Source: Chloroflexi bacterium UBA6077 (GTDB taxonomy: Bacteria > Chloroflexota > UBA6077). Taken from it: a stretch of 51,637 nucleotides of DNA. Numbering within the stretch: the stretch's first letter is position 1; each line of letters begins with the position of its first letter. The notes beneath the pieces were generated by a model. It did no database searches. It saw nothing but the letters and a program-made list of their open reading frames with translations, and had not been told where the DNA came from. The position numbers and the translations under genes are program-made. Of the stretch, positions 1 through 7,869 are shown piece by piece. The DNA lies in contig DIXP01000070.1 in assembly GCA_002436065.1 (NCBI GenBank), forward strand, positions 1 to 51,637, given 5' to 3'.

Positions 1-93
1 CATCCACACAGGATGGAACCGAGTCGGTTTCTCTATTGCCTTGAGGAGCAATAATCGCATAATAGCGGGTGGCACGTGGGACCGTGTGGGAGC

Positions 94-195
94 AGAGACA
101 GAATCGAGGAGCAGGCCCTAGCAGCCGAGTTCGGCGAGCAATGGGAAGAGTATCGCCGGCGAGTGCCGATGTGGATACAGCGGGCGCCGCGCTAG
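94..195 (+). pseudogene. C-terminal remnant of an isoprenylcysteine carboxyl methyltransferase-like protein
   Basis: Frame 1 reads about 33 residues ending in a stop at 193-195. The pattern R-I-E-E-x2-L-x3-FG-x3-E-Y-x3-V resembles the last segment of bacterial isoprenylcysteine carboxyl methyltransferases, which are integral membrane methyltransferases. There is an in-frame stop at 52-54 and no membrane segments or SAM-binding His/Pro motif upstream, so only a tail is present. It is probably a decayed or truncated gene, with the rest possibly in another frame or lost. The resemblance is to a short motif and could be chance. Confidence 0.35.
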
Positions 196-237
196 CTATG
201 CTGCCAGTGGTCCGGCAGGCTGGTCTCCATACGTAGT

Positions 238-532
238 GCAGGGCGCTCTGCCATTGGTCACAAGTTAAGGATTGACCGCCGGTGTCAAGGGCCAGTTTTC
301 GGCCCTATTGCTCGGTTTTCCAGCAGCCCTATGCACCACATGACAGATGCACAGGACGGCTGTCAACCCCAGCAACCGACCGGCCAGAAGGAAGTTGATC
401 GTACATGCGTCGGACTTCCTTGGCTGGCAGTAGGCGAAGCGCAAGAGCCTTCGGCCCCTTCAGTCCTACTGGCCAGCGGACTTGACAAGCCAGCCGAATC
501 CTTAACTTGTGACCGATGGCCCCGTGCCCTGC
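238..532. repeat. 295-bp element with 36-bp imperfect terminal inverted repeats (MITE-like)
   Basis: Bases 238-273 and 497-532 are inverted copies of one another, matching at 31 of 36 positions; the inner 18 bases are identical. The interior carries a further hairpin, with arms at 388-395 and 414-421. No open reading frame in it looks like a transposase. The layout fits a short non-autonomous palindromic element or an IS remnant. No target-site duplication is visible. Confidence 0.5.
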
Positions 533-649
533 CGTCCGTTGCCCCGCCTTGCGCCGTTGCAAACGGGTCCAGATGCGAGTAGACCGTGTGGCCAATCGGT
601 ATACGCCACCGGGTGACAGGGAATGGGGACAGGGGGGCCAGAGGGGGCC

Positions 650-690
650 CGTACTCCCGGCAAGGCTGGAAGTTGCTTGCCGGGAGTACG
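650..690 (-). terminator. Hairpin downstream of the tandem SDR genes
   Basis: A perfect 15-bp stem (650-664 with 676-690) and an 11-base loop lie 11 bases beyond the stop codon of the SDR gene ending at 702. Its position and strength fit the transcription end of the SDR pair. No T-run follows on the minus strand, so it is not a classical rho-independent terminator. Confidence 0.55.
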
Positions 691-701
691 GTGGCGGTAC
701 G

Positions 702-1472
702 CTAGCGCTGGCCCAACGCCGCCTTCGCGTCGTCGTCGCGGTTGCGCCGAACGGTGGGCATCAGCACCAACTCCTCCACCGTCGCCCGTTGAGGCATAGT
801 GACGACAAACAGTACGGCCGCCGCCACATCCTCGGGCTGCAGCATGATCGCCCTGGCCTCGGACGAGGGTGGGTAGAGCCGCTTCATCACATGAGGCGTG
901 TTCACCTCGCCCGGTATGATCAAGCAGGCCCGCACGCCATTCTTGCGCTCGGCCAGGTTGATCGACTCGTTAAAACTGCTCAACGCAGCCTTCGACGCGC
1001 TGTAGGCCACGCCGGCGGGGATACTCGCCCGTCTACCCGAACCGGAGGAGACGTTGGCGATGGTTCCCTGCCCCAGACTGCGCATCGTGGGAAGCACCGC
1101 TCGGGTGCAGAGGAAGGCGCCCGTCAGGTTGACGTCCACGGTAGTCTTCCAGTCCTGGGGGGTGATGTCCGCCAGGGTCCTGTTGGGCATGTTCACCCCC
1201 GCGTTGTTCACCAGGATATCCAATCGGCCGTAACGCTCCAGCACAGACTCCACCATAGCGTCCACTGAATCCGAGTCGGCGATATCGGCAGTGCAGGATA
1301 GAACCTGCACTCCCAGGGCGCGCATCTCCTCAGCCGCCTCGCCAAGCGGGCCCTCGCGGCGCGCGACGATGGCGAGATTTGCCCCCTCGGACGCCAGCGC
1401 GAGGGCGATGGCTTTTCCCATGCCCATGCTGGCGCCGGTAACCACCGCTACTTTCCCGTCCAGTCTCTTCAT
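702..1472 (-). CDS. SDR family NAD(P)-dependent oxidoreductase (downstream copy)
   Basis: A 256-aa classical short-chain dehydrogenase with a Rossmann fold. The cofactor motif TGASMGMG is at residues 12-19, NNAG at 89-92, the catalytic Ser near 142-143, and the YSASK motif places Tyr157 and Lys161. The substrate cannot be read from sequence; such enzymes interconvert alcohols and ketones in the cytoplasm. It is the second gene of a pair: its ATG overlaps the TGA of the upstream SDR as ATGA (1469-1472), so translation is probably coupled. The two proteins share motif positions exactly and a C-terminal QRATVE segment, marking a tandem duplication. A strong hairpin follows the stop. Confidence 0.9.
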   Translation of the reverse strand: MKRLDGKVAVVTGASMGMGKAIALALASEGANLAIVARREGPLGEAAEEMRALGVQVLSCTADIADSDSVDAMVESVLERYGRLDILVNNAGVNMPNRTLADITPQDWKTTVDVNLTGAFLCTRAVLPTMRSLGQGTIANVSSGSGRRASIPAGVAYSASKAALSSFNESINLAERKNGVRACLIIPGEVNTPHVMKRLYPPSSEARAIMLQPEDVAAAVLFVVTMPQRATVEELVLMPTVRRNRDDDAKAALGQR

Positions 1473-2221
1473 CTGTTCCTCGTATAGTTGGCTCGAAGCA
1501 CTGTGGGACGGATGATCATCTGCTCCACCGTCGCTCGCTGCGGCTGAGTTACCACGTAGACGATAGCGTCGGCCACGTCCTCGGGGAGAAGCATGGTCGC
1601 CAGTTCATCATCCGTGAGGGGGACCGGACGCCGCTTGAGGATGGGGGTGTTGATCTCACCCGGACAGATGACGCAGGCCCGAATACCGTTCTTCCGCTCC
1701 GCCAGGTTGATTGACTCATTCAGGCTGATCACCCCGGTCTTGGCTGCCGAGTAGGCCGGGCCGCCAAGGAGGGAGGGCCTGACCCCGGCGAAGGAGGCAA
1801 CCGTCACGATGGTTCCTCCGTTCTGCGCCCTCATCGTGGGAAGGAACGCCCTCGCGCAGTAGAAGACCCCATTCAGGTTGACGTCTATCGTGAGCTGCCA
1901 ACCCTCGACAGTGATGTCGGACAGCATTCGTTTGGGGGTCGTGATGCCGGCGTTGTTGACCAGGATATCCACACGGGCAAAACGCTCCACCACCATCTTG
2001 GCCACGGATTCCACCGCCACTGGATCGGCAATGTCAGTGGGACAGGATAGGGCCTCCACGCCCAACCCCCGAATCTCCCCCGCTAACTCGTCGAGCAGCT
2101 CCTTTCGGCGGGCTACCACCGCTACGTTGGCCCCCTCCTTGGCCAAAGCCAACGCCGCGGACCTGCCCACGCCGCTGCTCGCACCCGTTACCACGGCCAC
2201 CTGGCCCGTTAGTCTCGCCAT
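1469..2221 (-). CDS. SDR family NAD(P)-dependent oxidoreductase (upstream copy)
   Basis: A 250-aa short-chain dehydrogenase with TGASSGVG at residues 12-19, NNAG at 89-92, Ser143, and the Tyr157/Lys161 pair in YSAAK. The ATG at 2221 is preceded on the minus strand by an AAAGGAGAT ribosome-binding site. It leads a two-gene operon with the SDR at 702-1472 (4-base overlap). The motif spacing is identical to that partner over the first 170 residues, so they are paralogs from a local duplication. They may form a hetero-oligomer or have diverged in substrate; sequence alone does not tell. Confidence 0.9.
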   Translation of the reverse strand: MARLTGQVAVVTGASSGVGRSAALALAKEGANVAVVARRKELLDELAGEIRGLGVEALSCPTDIADPVAVESVAKMVVERFARVDILVNNAGITTPKRMLSDITVEGWQLTIDVNLNGVFYCARAFLPTMRAQNGGTIVTVASFAGVRPSLLGGPAYSAAKTGVISLNESINLAERKNGIRACVICPGEINTPILKRRPVPLTDDELATMLLPEDVADAIVYVVTQPQRATVEQMIIRPTVLRANYTRNR

Positions 2222-2779
2222 TGATCCATCTATCTCCTTTCGAGTACAGCGCTGTTCGGGTAACCGACAACAAGTCTAAGCCAGAGGCAGCCCCCAGCAC
2301 AACCCGAACAGGCACCGCCCGAAACCCTTACGGCGAGAACCGCAAGTGGGCATGCTCTCTGCTGCTGCTAGCTCGAACTATCTTTCCCTGTTTTGTTGGA
2401 CACTACAGTGTGGGGCAGAGGGCTGTTTTCCCGGCGATGCGTCTCCTCATTGGACACCTCTGCCTGCCGGCTCGGCACCGTGCTGATGTCTGGCCCTAGG
2501 AAACCCTACCAGATCCACGGATACAGCAGGTAGATACCGGCTGGTTCGTTATCTGCAGGTATCAGTGCACACGTGTGGATGGGCACTGATAGAGATCAGA
2601 CAGACAGTACATTTTTCCTATGGACAATTGAGGCTCGGGCCTCAAGGATAGATACAAAGACGCGCGGTTGTCGCGCTACACATTCCTGGGCATCTGGCCG
2701 ATGCCTATGATGCATCGCATTACGATGTGGAGTGACCAGAGCCGCTGAATTGCGCGTCCGAAAGGGGAGCCTAAGCACT
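2222..2779. other. Divergent intergenic region with two inverted repeats
   Basis: This 558-base gap separates the divergently read SDR pair and sensor kinase. I see no coding sequence. Two inverted repeats lie on the kinase side: 9-base arms at 2560-2568 and 2583-2591 (enclosing a 10-base palindrome at 2568-2577), and 7-base arms at 2628-2634 and 2639-2645. They could be regulator-binding sites or leader hairpins. No convincing -35/-10 pair was found. Confidence 0.4.
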
Positions 2780-5700
2780 ATGATGCGGATCCCCCTTAGC
2801 CTACGAAGTAAGCTGACCGCAGCCTTCTTACTGGTGTTGGTACCAGTCCTCGGGCTGATTGTCTATAGCCACATCCGAGAATACCATCAGATGCGAGATT
2901 CCCTGCTTCAGGATCAACTGCGAACGGAAGAAGCAGTAGGCGCCGCGGTAGAGGCCGTCCTCGACCAGGGGATAGCGATTGGTCAGACACTCTCCCTGGA
3001 CCCGATGATCCTGGGTTTCAACAGCACCGACCCAAACACACTTCAGCCCTACCTTGCTCGGTATCTCGCGCTGTTTCCAGAATACCGCAGCGTCAACGTC
3101 TGGGATGCCAATGGGCAGTTTGTAGCCTCCGCCATACCTCTCGGGCCAGACGATCAGGCCTCCAACATATCGGACCGTCACCATTTCCAGGCGGCCATGG
3201 CCACAGGGCTCCCCGCGGTCTCGAATGTGCTCGTTACTCGGGTGGGCGAGGATCCGGCCATTGTCACCGCGTCCCCCATCAAGGACGACGCCGGCCGCCC
3301 CATCGGCCTCGTGACCGTCATCGTCAACCTCGATCAGGTAAGCAAGCGCGTCCAGGATCTGCCGCTGCTACAGGGGCAAGCAGTCTTTGTCGCCGACACA
3401 GAGGGGCGCCTGGCCTTTCACACGGCAAATCCTAGTCTGTCCTGGGAGGACCGAGACACCTCTTCCTATCGACCGGTTCGGGAGGTGCTGTCCCAAGGGC
3501 GGTTCGTTGGCACCGCGGAAGGGATCCCCACCTCCGGACCGCAGCTGGTCGCAGGGTCCAGAACCCAAAGCTACGGCTGGGTGGCTGCCGTCTCGGTACC
3601 CGAGGACGTGGTGTTGGGGCGGGTCCAGCAAGCAGCCGTGGGCTCCCTCGGCATCTACATGGGCATCGTGTTGCTGGCCACGACGATCGCCCTCGCTCTT
3701 ACCTTCACCATCACCAGCCCGCTCGGGCACCTCTGCAGTACCATGGCCGCCCTGGCGCGAGGCGATCTGGGCTGCCGGGCAGAGGTTTTCACGGGAGACG
3801 AACTGGAGGCGACATCAGACAGCTTCAACAGGATGGCGTCCTCGCTTCAGCGGGAGCAGGAGAGGCTGAGGGAGTTGGTGGAGATGGGCACGGCCCTGAC
3901 GTCTGCGGAGAACATTCATCAACTCCTAGAGCTGCTGGCCCAGAGATCGACCACCTTGTTAGGGGAGCTCACTTACGTCTGCCTTCTCACGGCACATGGC
4001 TCGGTTCGCGCGGATTATGCCATCCACGCACCGGATGAGCGAACCCGGGAAAGGTTCAGGGAACTCCTCACATGCCACCACGAGTCCATATTCACCGGGG
4101 TCTATCGATCGGTCGCTGAGAGTGGCGAGTCGATCCTGGTGCCGAGGGTAGGGGAATGGAGCCTAGGAGGGGATCTCCCTCGCGATCTGGCCCGAGCAGG
4201 TGCATGGTCGCTGATGGTGGTGCCGCTCCGAGGGCGCGGAGGGGTCGTAGGGATACTCACCAACTTGAGTTTGAGGCAAGAGCGCACCCTTGGCAAGAAT
4301 GAGTTGTCGGTGGCGGAGGACCTGGCCAACGGAGCTGCCCTCGTCATCGACAACGCCCTGCTGCTACAGCAGGTGCAGAGCCAGCACAGACGGTTGCAGA
4401 CGATCCTCGATACCACTCCAGTCGGGGTAGTGGTGGCCGAAGGGGCGAGCGGCCGGGTGACGGTGTCGAACAGCGAAGCTGACGAGATCCTAGGGAAAGG
4501 AAGCGAGATCGGTAGCACCATAGGGCAGCGCGCAGGCAGTGTCGGGTTCCACCGGATGGACGGTAGCCTGTACCGCGCAGAAGAGCTTCCCCTCGCACGC
4601 AGCCTGTACGACGGCGAGGTGGTCAAGGGCGAGGAGATGAAGGTCAGACGACCATCTGGCGAGGAGGCGTGGCTCCTGGTCTATTCCGCTCCGCTGACTC
4701 TCGGCAACGACAACCGTCCATCAGCGGTAGCCGCGCTGCTGGACATCACCCCCCTCAAGGCAGCGCAGCAGCAGGCCGAAGACGCAGCACAAAAAGCTGA
4801 ACGGCGGCGAAAGGAGCTGGATGCCGTGATCGGCGGCGCGATGGAGGGGATCATCATCGCGGACATCCAGGGGAGGATGGTGCGAGTGAACCGGAGGGCC
4901 AGAGATATCCTCGGCATGCAGGATCCACCACTGGAGGGCTCGCTTCTGGAGGAGTTGGGGGATATCTTCGAGTTCCATTACCCCGACGGCCGGCGTATGC
5001 CGCTGGAGGAATGGCCCATCGCCAGGGTGCTGAGGGGGGAATCCTTTGTTGGTCTGGAAGCGCTGTATCACAGGCAAGACGGCAAGGACTTCCACCTGCT
5101 GTTCAGCAGCGGGGCTGTCCGGGACGAGAAGGGCAAGCTGCAGCTAGGGGTGGTGATATTCGGGGACATCACCACCATCCGTGAGGTGGAGCGGACTAGG
5201 GAGGAGTTCATCTCAGTGGTAGCCCATGACCTTCGGACACCCCTGACGGTCATAAACGGTTTCGCCAGCGTGCTCCATAGGCTGAAGCCCGAACAGCATG
5301 GACAGGCCAATGAGCGCAAGGCCGTGGAGAGCATTCTCTCCAGCACGAAGCGGCTGGAGAAGATGGTGGCCGACCTGCTGGACGCATCCCGGATCGAGGC
5401 AAGTCGCCTGGTCCTGGCGAAGGAGTCCGTGGACCTGCCGCGGCTGGTGGAGGACGTGGCGGAGAGGACGGTGGAGATCACCAAAGACCACCCTCTTGAG
5501 GTGGAAATCCGCGATGCACTCCCATCCATAGAGGCTGATCCCAGTCGACTAGAGCAGGTACTAACGAATCTCCTTTCCAATGCGGCCAAGTACTCCTTTC
5601 CAGGTACGCCCATCTCAGTGCTGGTGCAACGCGTTGGCTCGGAAGCCATAGTATCCGTCACGAACCAAGGGCAGGGGATCTCGCCCAAGGAGCAGGAGAC

Positions 5701-5887
5701 CCTCTTCTCCCGCTTCCGTCGCACGGAAACGGCAGTGGCCACTAAGGTACCCGGCCTGGGACTGGGACTGTACATCACCAAGGGGCTGGTGGAGGCGCAT
5801 GGCGGGCGGATCTGGGTGGAAAGCGAGGTGGGAAAGTACGCGACCTTCCGCTTCACCCTCCCCCTCGATCACGCGTCCGAAGGCTGA
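2780..5887 (+). CDS. Sensor histidine kinase with dCache, HAMP, GAF and two PAS domains
   Basis: A 1035-aa membrane histidine kinase. In order: TM helix about residues 9-30, periplasmic Cache-type sensor to about 285, second TM about 287-312, HAMP to about 365, GAF about 372-523, PAS about 538-660, PAS about 680-800, HisKA about 807-873 and HATPase_c about 915-1033. The phosphoacceptor is His816 in the HDLRTP motif. The N box (NLLSNAAKY) and G box (GLGLGLY) are intact, so it should be active. The start is the ATG at 2780, with GGGGAG ten bases upstream; an in-frame ATG at 2732 lacks this. No response regulator is adjacent, so it is an orphan kinase. The Cache domain suggests an extracellular small-molecule ligand, identity unknown. 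It ends 8 bases before the convergent glycosylase gene. Confidence 0.93.
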   Translation: MMRIPLSLRSKLTAAFLLVLVPVLGLIVYSHIREYHQMRDSLLQDQLRTEEAVGAAVEAVLDQGIAIGQTLSLDPMILGFNSTDPNTLQPYLARYLALFPEYRSVNVWDANGQFVASAIPLGPDDQASNISDRHHFQAAMATGLPAVSNVLVTRVGEDPAIVTASPIKDDAGRPIGLVTVIVNLDQVSKRVQDLPLLQGQAVFVADTEGRLAFHTANPSLSWEDRDTSSYRPVREVLSQGRFVGTAEGIPTSGPQLVAGSRTQSYGWVAAVSVPEDVVLGRVQQAAVGSLGIYMGIVLLATTIALALTFTITSPLGHLCSTMAALARGDLGCRAEVFTGDELEATSDSFNRMASSLQREQERLRELVEMGTALTSAENIHQLLELLAQRSTTLLGELTYVCLLTAHGSVRADYAIHAPDERTRERFRELLTCHHESIFTGVYRSVAESGESILVPRVGEWSLGGDLPRDLARAGAWSLMVVPLRGRGGVVGILTNLSLRQERTLGKNELSVAEDLANGAALVIDNALLLQQVQSQHRRLQTILDTTPVGVVVAEGASGRVTVSNSEADEILGKGSEIGSTIGQRAGSVGFHRMDGSLYRAEELPLARSLYDGEVVKGEEMKVRRPSGEEAWLLVYSAPLTLGNDNRPSAVAALLDITPLKAAQQQAEDAAQKAERRRKELDAVIGGAMEGIIIADIQGRMVRVNRRARDILGMQDPPLEGSLLEELGDIFEFHYPDGRRMPLEEWPIARVLRGESFVGLEALYHRQDGKDFHLLFSSGAVRDEKGKLQLGVVIFGDITTIREVERTREEFISVVAHDLRTPLTVINGFASVLHRLKPEQHGQANERKAVESILSSTKRLEKMVADLLDASRIEASRLVLAKESVDLPRLVEDVAERTVEITKDHPLEVEIRDALPSIEADPSRLEQVLTNLLSNAAKYSFPGTPISVLVQRVGSEAIVSVTNQGQGISPKEQETLFSRFRRTETAVATKVPGLGLGLYITKGLVEAHGGRIWVESEVGKYATFRFTLPLDHASEG

Positions 5888-5895
5888 GTGGCACC

Positions 5896-6624
5896 TCACC
5901 CTCCCACTCTTGCACATCCTTCCGCGCAGAGGTCGCGGAGGGGGCAGCGCCGGCAGCGAGGCGCTGGCCGGCAAAGGTCCTTCCCCAGAGCGACGATCAG
6001 GGCGTGGTACTCCTGGAAGAGGGGCACGTCGTGGGGGAGATTCGCCATGAAGAAGCGCTGGAGATGGTCGTAGTCAGCATCGGGCAAGGTGAGACCGAGG
6101 CGGCCGAAGATACGGCGCGTGTAGGCATCGACCACGAAGATCGGCTGGCGAGCACCGTACAGGGCGATCGAGTCGGCAGTCTCGGGGCCTATGCCCCAGA
6201 CGGATAGCAACTCCTCGCGCAGGCACGGGAGTTTCACGTGAAACAGCGAGGGGAGGTCCCCGCCGTATCGCTCCCCGAGGCGTCGGCAAAAAGCCTTCAG
6301 CTTCCGTGCCTTCATATTGAAGTAGCCGCTCGGCCGGACCAGCATAGCCAGGTCCTCCACGGGCATCGTATCCATTTCGAGGGGATCCAGCAGGCCGGCA
6401 GCCCTCAGGTTCGCTATCGCCCTAGCGGTGTTGACCCAAGCGGTCGACTGGGTGAGTATGGCGCCCACGCACATCTCGAAATCGCCCTCGGCAGGCCACC
6501 AGCCCTGAGGTCCGAAGGCCGCCAACAGCCTCCCGTAGATCTCTTCCAGTCTCGCCGCCGTTCCTGCCGCCACCGCTTTCTCCAGCTCTACACACAGAAT
6601 CAAGTCTAACGCAGGCCGCGACAT
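5896..6624 (-). CDS. HhH-GPD DNA glycosylase, MagIII/endonuclease III-like
   Basis: A 242-aa base-excision repair glycosylase. The helix-hairpin-helix GIGPETAD lies at about 144-151 and the catalytic Asp is Asp166 in VVDAYT. Four Cys at 218, 224, 227 and 233 form the C-terminal [4Fe-4S] motif, with X5 rather than the usual X6 between the first two. The position of the endonuclease III Schiff-base lysine is Glu148. A GxExAD motif of this type is what I recall from MagIII 3-methyladenine glycosylases, so a monofunctional alkylpurine glycosylase is more likely than a bifunctional thymine-glycol lyase. I chose the ATG at 6624 because the upstream GTG start adds 17 unconserved residues. No strong ribosome-binding site is visible. 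Confidence 0.82.
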   Translation of the reverse strand: MSRPALDLILCVELEKAVAAGTAARLEEIYGRLLAAFGPQGWWPAEGDFEMCVGAILTQSTAWVNTARAIANLRAAGLLDPLEMDTMPVEDLAMLVRPSGYFNMKARKLKAFCRRLGERYGGDLPSLFHVKLPCLREELLSVWGIGPETADSIALYGARQPIFVVDAYTRRIFGRLGLTLPDADYDHLQRFFMANLPHDVPLFQEYHALIVALGKDLCRPAPRCRRCPLRDLCAEGCARVGG

Positions 6625-6715
6625 GATAACACGCTGCCGGCGGGTCAGCCGCGCCTCATGAGTCGAAAGTACCACGCCACCAAGCAGGGACAGCGCGAGG
6701 GAACGAACCTCGCTG

Positions 6716-6751
<36 letters not shown>

Positions 6752-6789
6752 GGGTGATGATGAGCCCGTGAGGTGGAAGGCGTCCAACA

Positions 6790-6891
6790 TCATCCCACCA
6801 ACCAGGGGTCCAACCAGGCGCTCCCGACAATGTACGCCAAGGCCAGCGCAGTCAGCAGGATCGCAACGAGACTGCGCTGGCGGATCTCCAT
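6790..6891 (-). CDS. Possible 33-aa single-pass membrane peptide
   Basis: A short ATG-started frame encodes a basic N-terminus (MEIRQR) followed by about 20 hydrophobic residues and an aromatic end (WLDPWLVG). The composition fits one membrane helix, or the first helix of a larger protein whose remainder is lost. No clear ribosome-binding site precedes it. It sits in a repeat-rich region without other genes, so it may be a remnant or chance. Confidence 0.25.
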   Translation of the reverse strand: MEIRQRSLVAILLTALALAYIVGSAWLDPWLVG

Positions 6892-7185
6892 CAATTAACC
6901 GTCGCCTGCGGCAGCCGGAGAGCAAGCGCTCCGGTATCCAGAATGCGGGCGGCAGCCGGCTCGTCTCTGTGCGGAATCCGCCTTTGTCGCTGTATGTTCG
7001 TCTGTCGCGTCACGTGCCAGTTGTCTTCTCACCCTAGCTGCCCTGGGGTCCGGTAAGACCGGTGCCTGGGTGGAGAGTCGGGACGCTCAGTGCGGCCCGA
7101 GTGTGGGGGAGCTGCCCCCGTGAAACAGATCGAGACGGGGCCTGTCTGATTATGGGGAAGAGCCTGGTGGCGCAATGCCTCCCGA

Positions 7186-7425
7186 TGCTGAAGCGTCGGG
7201 CTGAGACGCTAAAGCACCCTGAAGGGCGCTAGATGCGCAGTCCCATGGTTCCATCTCGTAGGGAAGGGGCTGGTCCCCTTCCGCCCACGGGACATGGACG
7301 CGCGAGGTCGCCCGCTCTCCACAGCGCCGATCACCACCGCCGGGCGGCAGGGACAAGCCCCCGCCCTACATCAGCAACGACGCACTGGGTTAGGGCGCTT
7401 CAGCGTCCTTGAGCGTCTCAGCCTG
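7186..7425. repeat. Inverted pair of dispersed-repeat-like segments
   Basis: The segment around 7186-7250 and the segment around 7390-7425 are imperfect inverted copies sharing the core GCGTCTCAGCC and neighbouring GCGC/TTCAG blocks. The style, with alternating short complementary blocks, is that of dispersed repeats seen in many Chloroflexota and related genomes. I see no gene between them. Confidence 0.4.
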
Positions 7426-7441
7426 GTCCGTTTACGGCCAG

Positions 7442-7569
7442 GCGTCCAGACCAGCGCGATCCAGGCGTCCAGACCAGCGCCGTCCCGGGATCGCCCGCAC
7501 CACTCAGGCGTCCAGACCAGCGCGATCCAGGCATCGTGGCCCATGCCGCCCAGCCATCCAGACCAGCGC
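7442..7569. repeat. Four irregular copies of a 16-bp CCAGACCAGCGC-type repeat
   Basis: Near-identical 16-mers GCGTCCAGACCAGCGC occur at 7442-7457, 7465-7480 and 7508-7523, with a variant at about 7554-7569. Spacing is irregular (23, 43 and 46 bases). Copies 2 and 4 are each followed by a TCCCG(G/A)(G/A)ATCG block, hinting at a longer unit. The irregular spacing argues against CRISPR. Confidence 0.6.
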
Positions 7570-7643
7570 CCTCCCGAAATCGTGACAGACACCCCTTGGG
7601 AGCAGGGCCTTTTAGTTCTCCTGCTTCTCTGCTCCTAGCTCCA

Positions 7644-7731
7644 CCCTCACCCGCCCTTCGGGCGGCCTCTCCCAGAGGGAGAGGTGATTCTGACGCCTCC
7701 CTCTCCCTCTGGGAGAGGGTCAGGGTGAGGG
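7644..7731. repeat. 88-base cloverleaf-like palindromic element
   Basis: An outer 9-bp stem (7644-7652 with 7723-7731) encloses three hairpins in series. These are 7651-7656 with 7660-7665; 8 bp at 7666-7673 with 7677-7684; and 9 bp at 7699-7707 with 7711-7719. All stems are perfect, although the first hairpin shares two bases with the outer stem. CCCTCTCCC/GGGAGAGGG elements of this kind are dispersed in many bacterial genomes. It precedes the promoter of the sugar isomerase gene. Confidence 0.7.
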
Positions 7732-7775
7732 CCAGACGCAGAACTAAAAGGTCCTGCCCTGGGGAGGACTTTCCG

Positions 7776-7805
7776 TTGACAAAGGCAAGCCAAGCCGCTT
7801 ACATT
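7776..7805 (+). promoter_or_regulatory. Sigma-70-type promoter for the isomerase-EamA operon
   Basis: A perfect -35 box TTGACA (7776-7781) is followed after 18 bases by TACATT (7800-7805). Transcription would start near 7812, giving a leader of about 58 bases before the chosen ATG at 7870. The same -35/-10 pair and spacing occur at the toxin-antitoxin promoter near 36.9 kb. Confidence 0.6.
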
Positions 7806-7869
7806 ACCGCCGCTCACGCGATATATGGTCCGCGAGGCGGAGCAACCGAGATTAGGGGTGATGGGCACA

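Noticed and set aside
329..595. Overlapping open frames on both strands near the left edge
   Set aside because: They lie across the inverted-repeat element, show no motif or ribosome-binding site, and overlap each other.
516..1268. 250-aa plus-strand frame opposite the first SDR gene
   Set aside because: It is the shadow of a convincing SDR gene and has low-complexity His/Arg/Gly composition.
7040..7300. Possible structured RNA or TnpB-associated RNA
   Set aside because: G/C-rich with small hairpins, but no tnpB gene, no recognisable conserved core and no promoter or terminator pair.
7442..7569. Possible CRISPR array
   Set aside because: Only four copies, irregular spacing, no uniform spacers, and no cas genes in the window.
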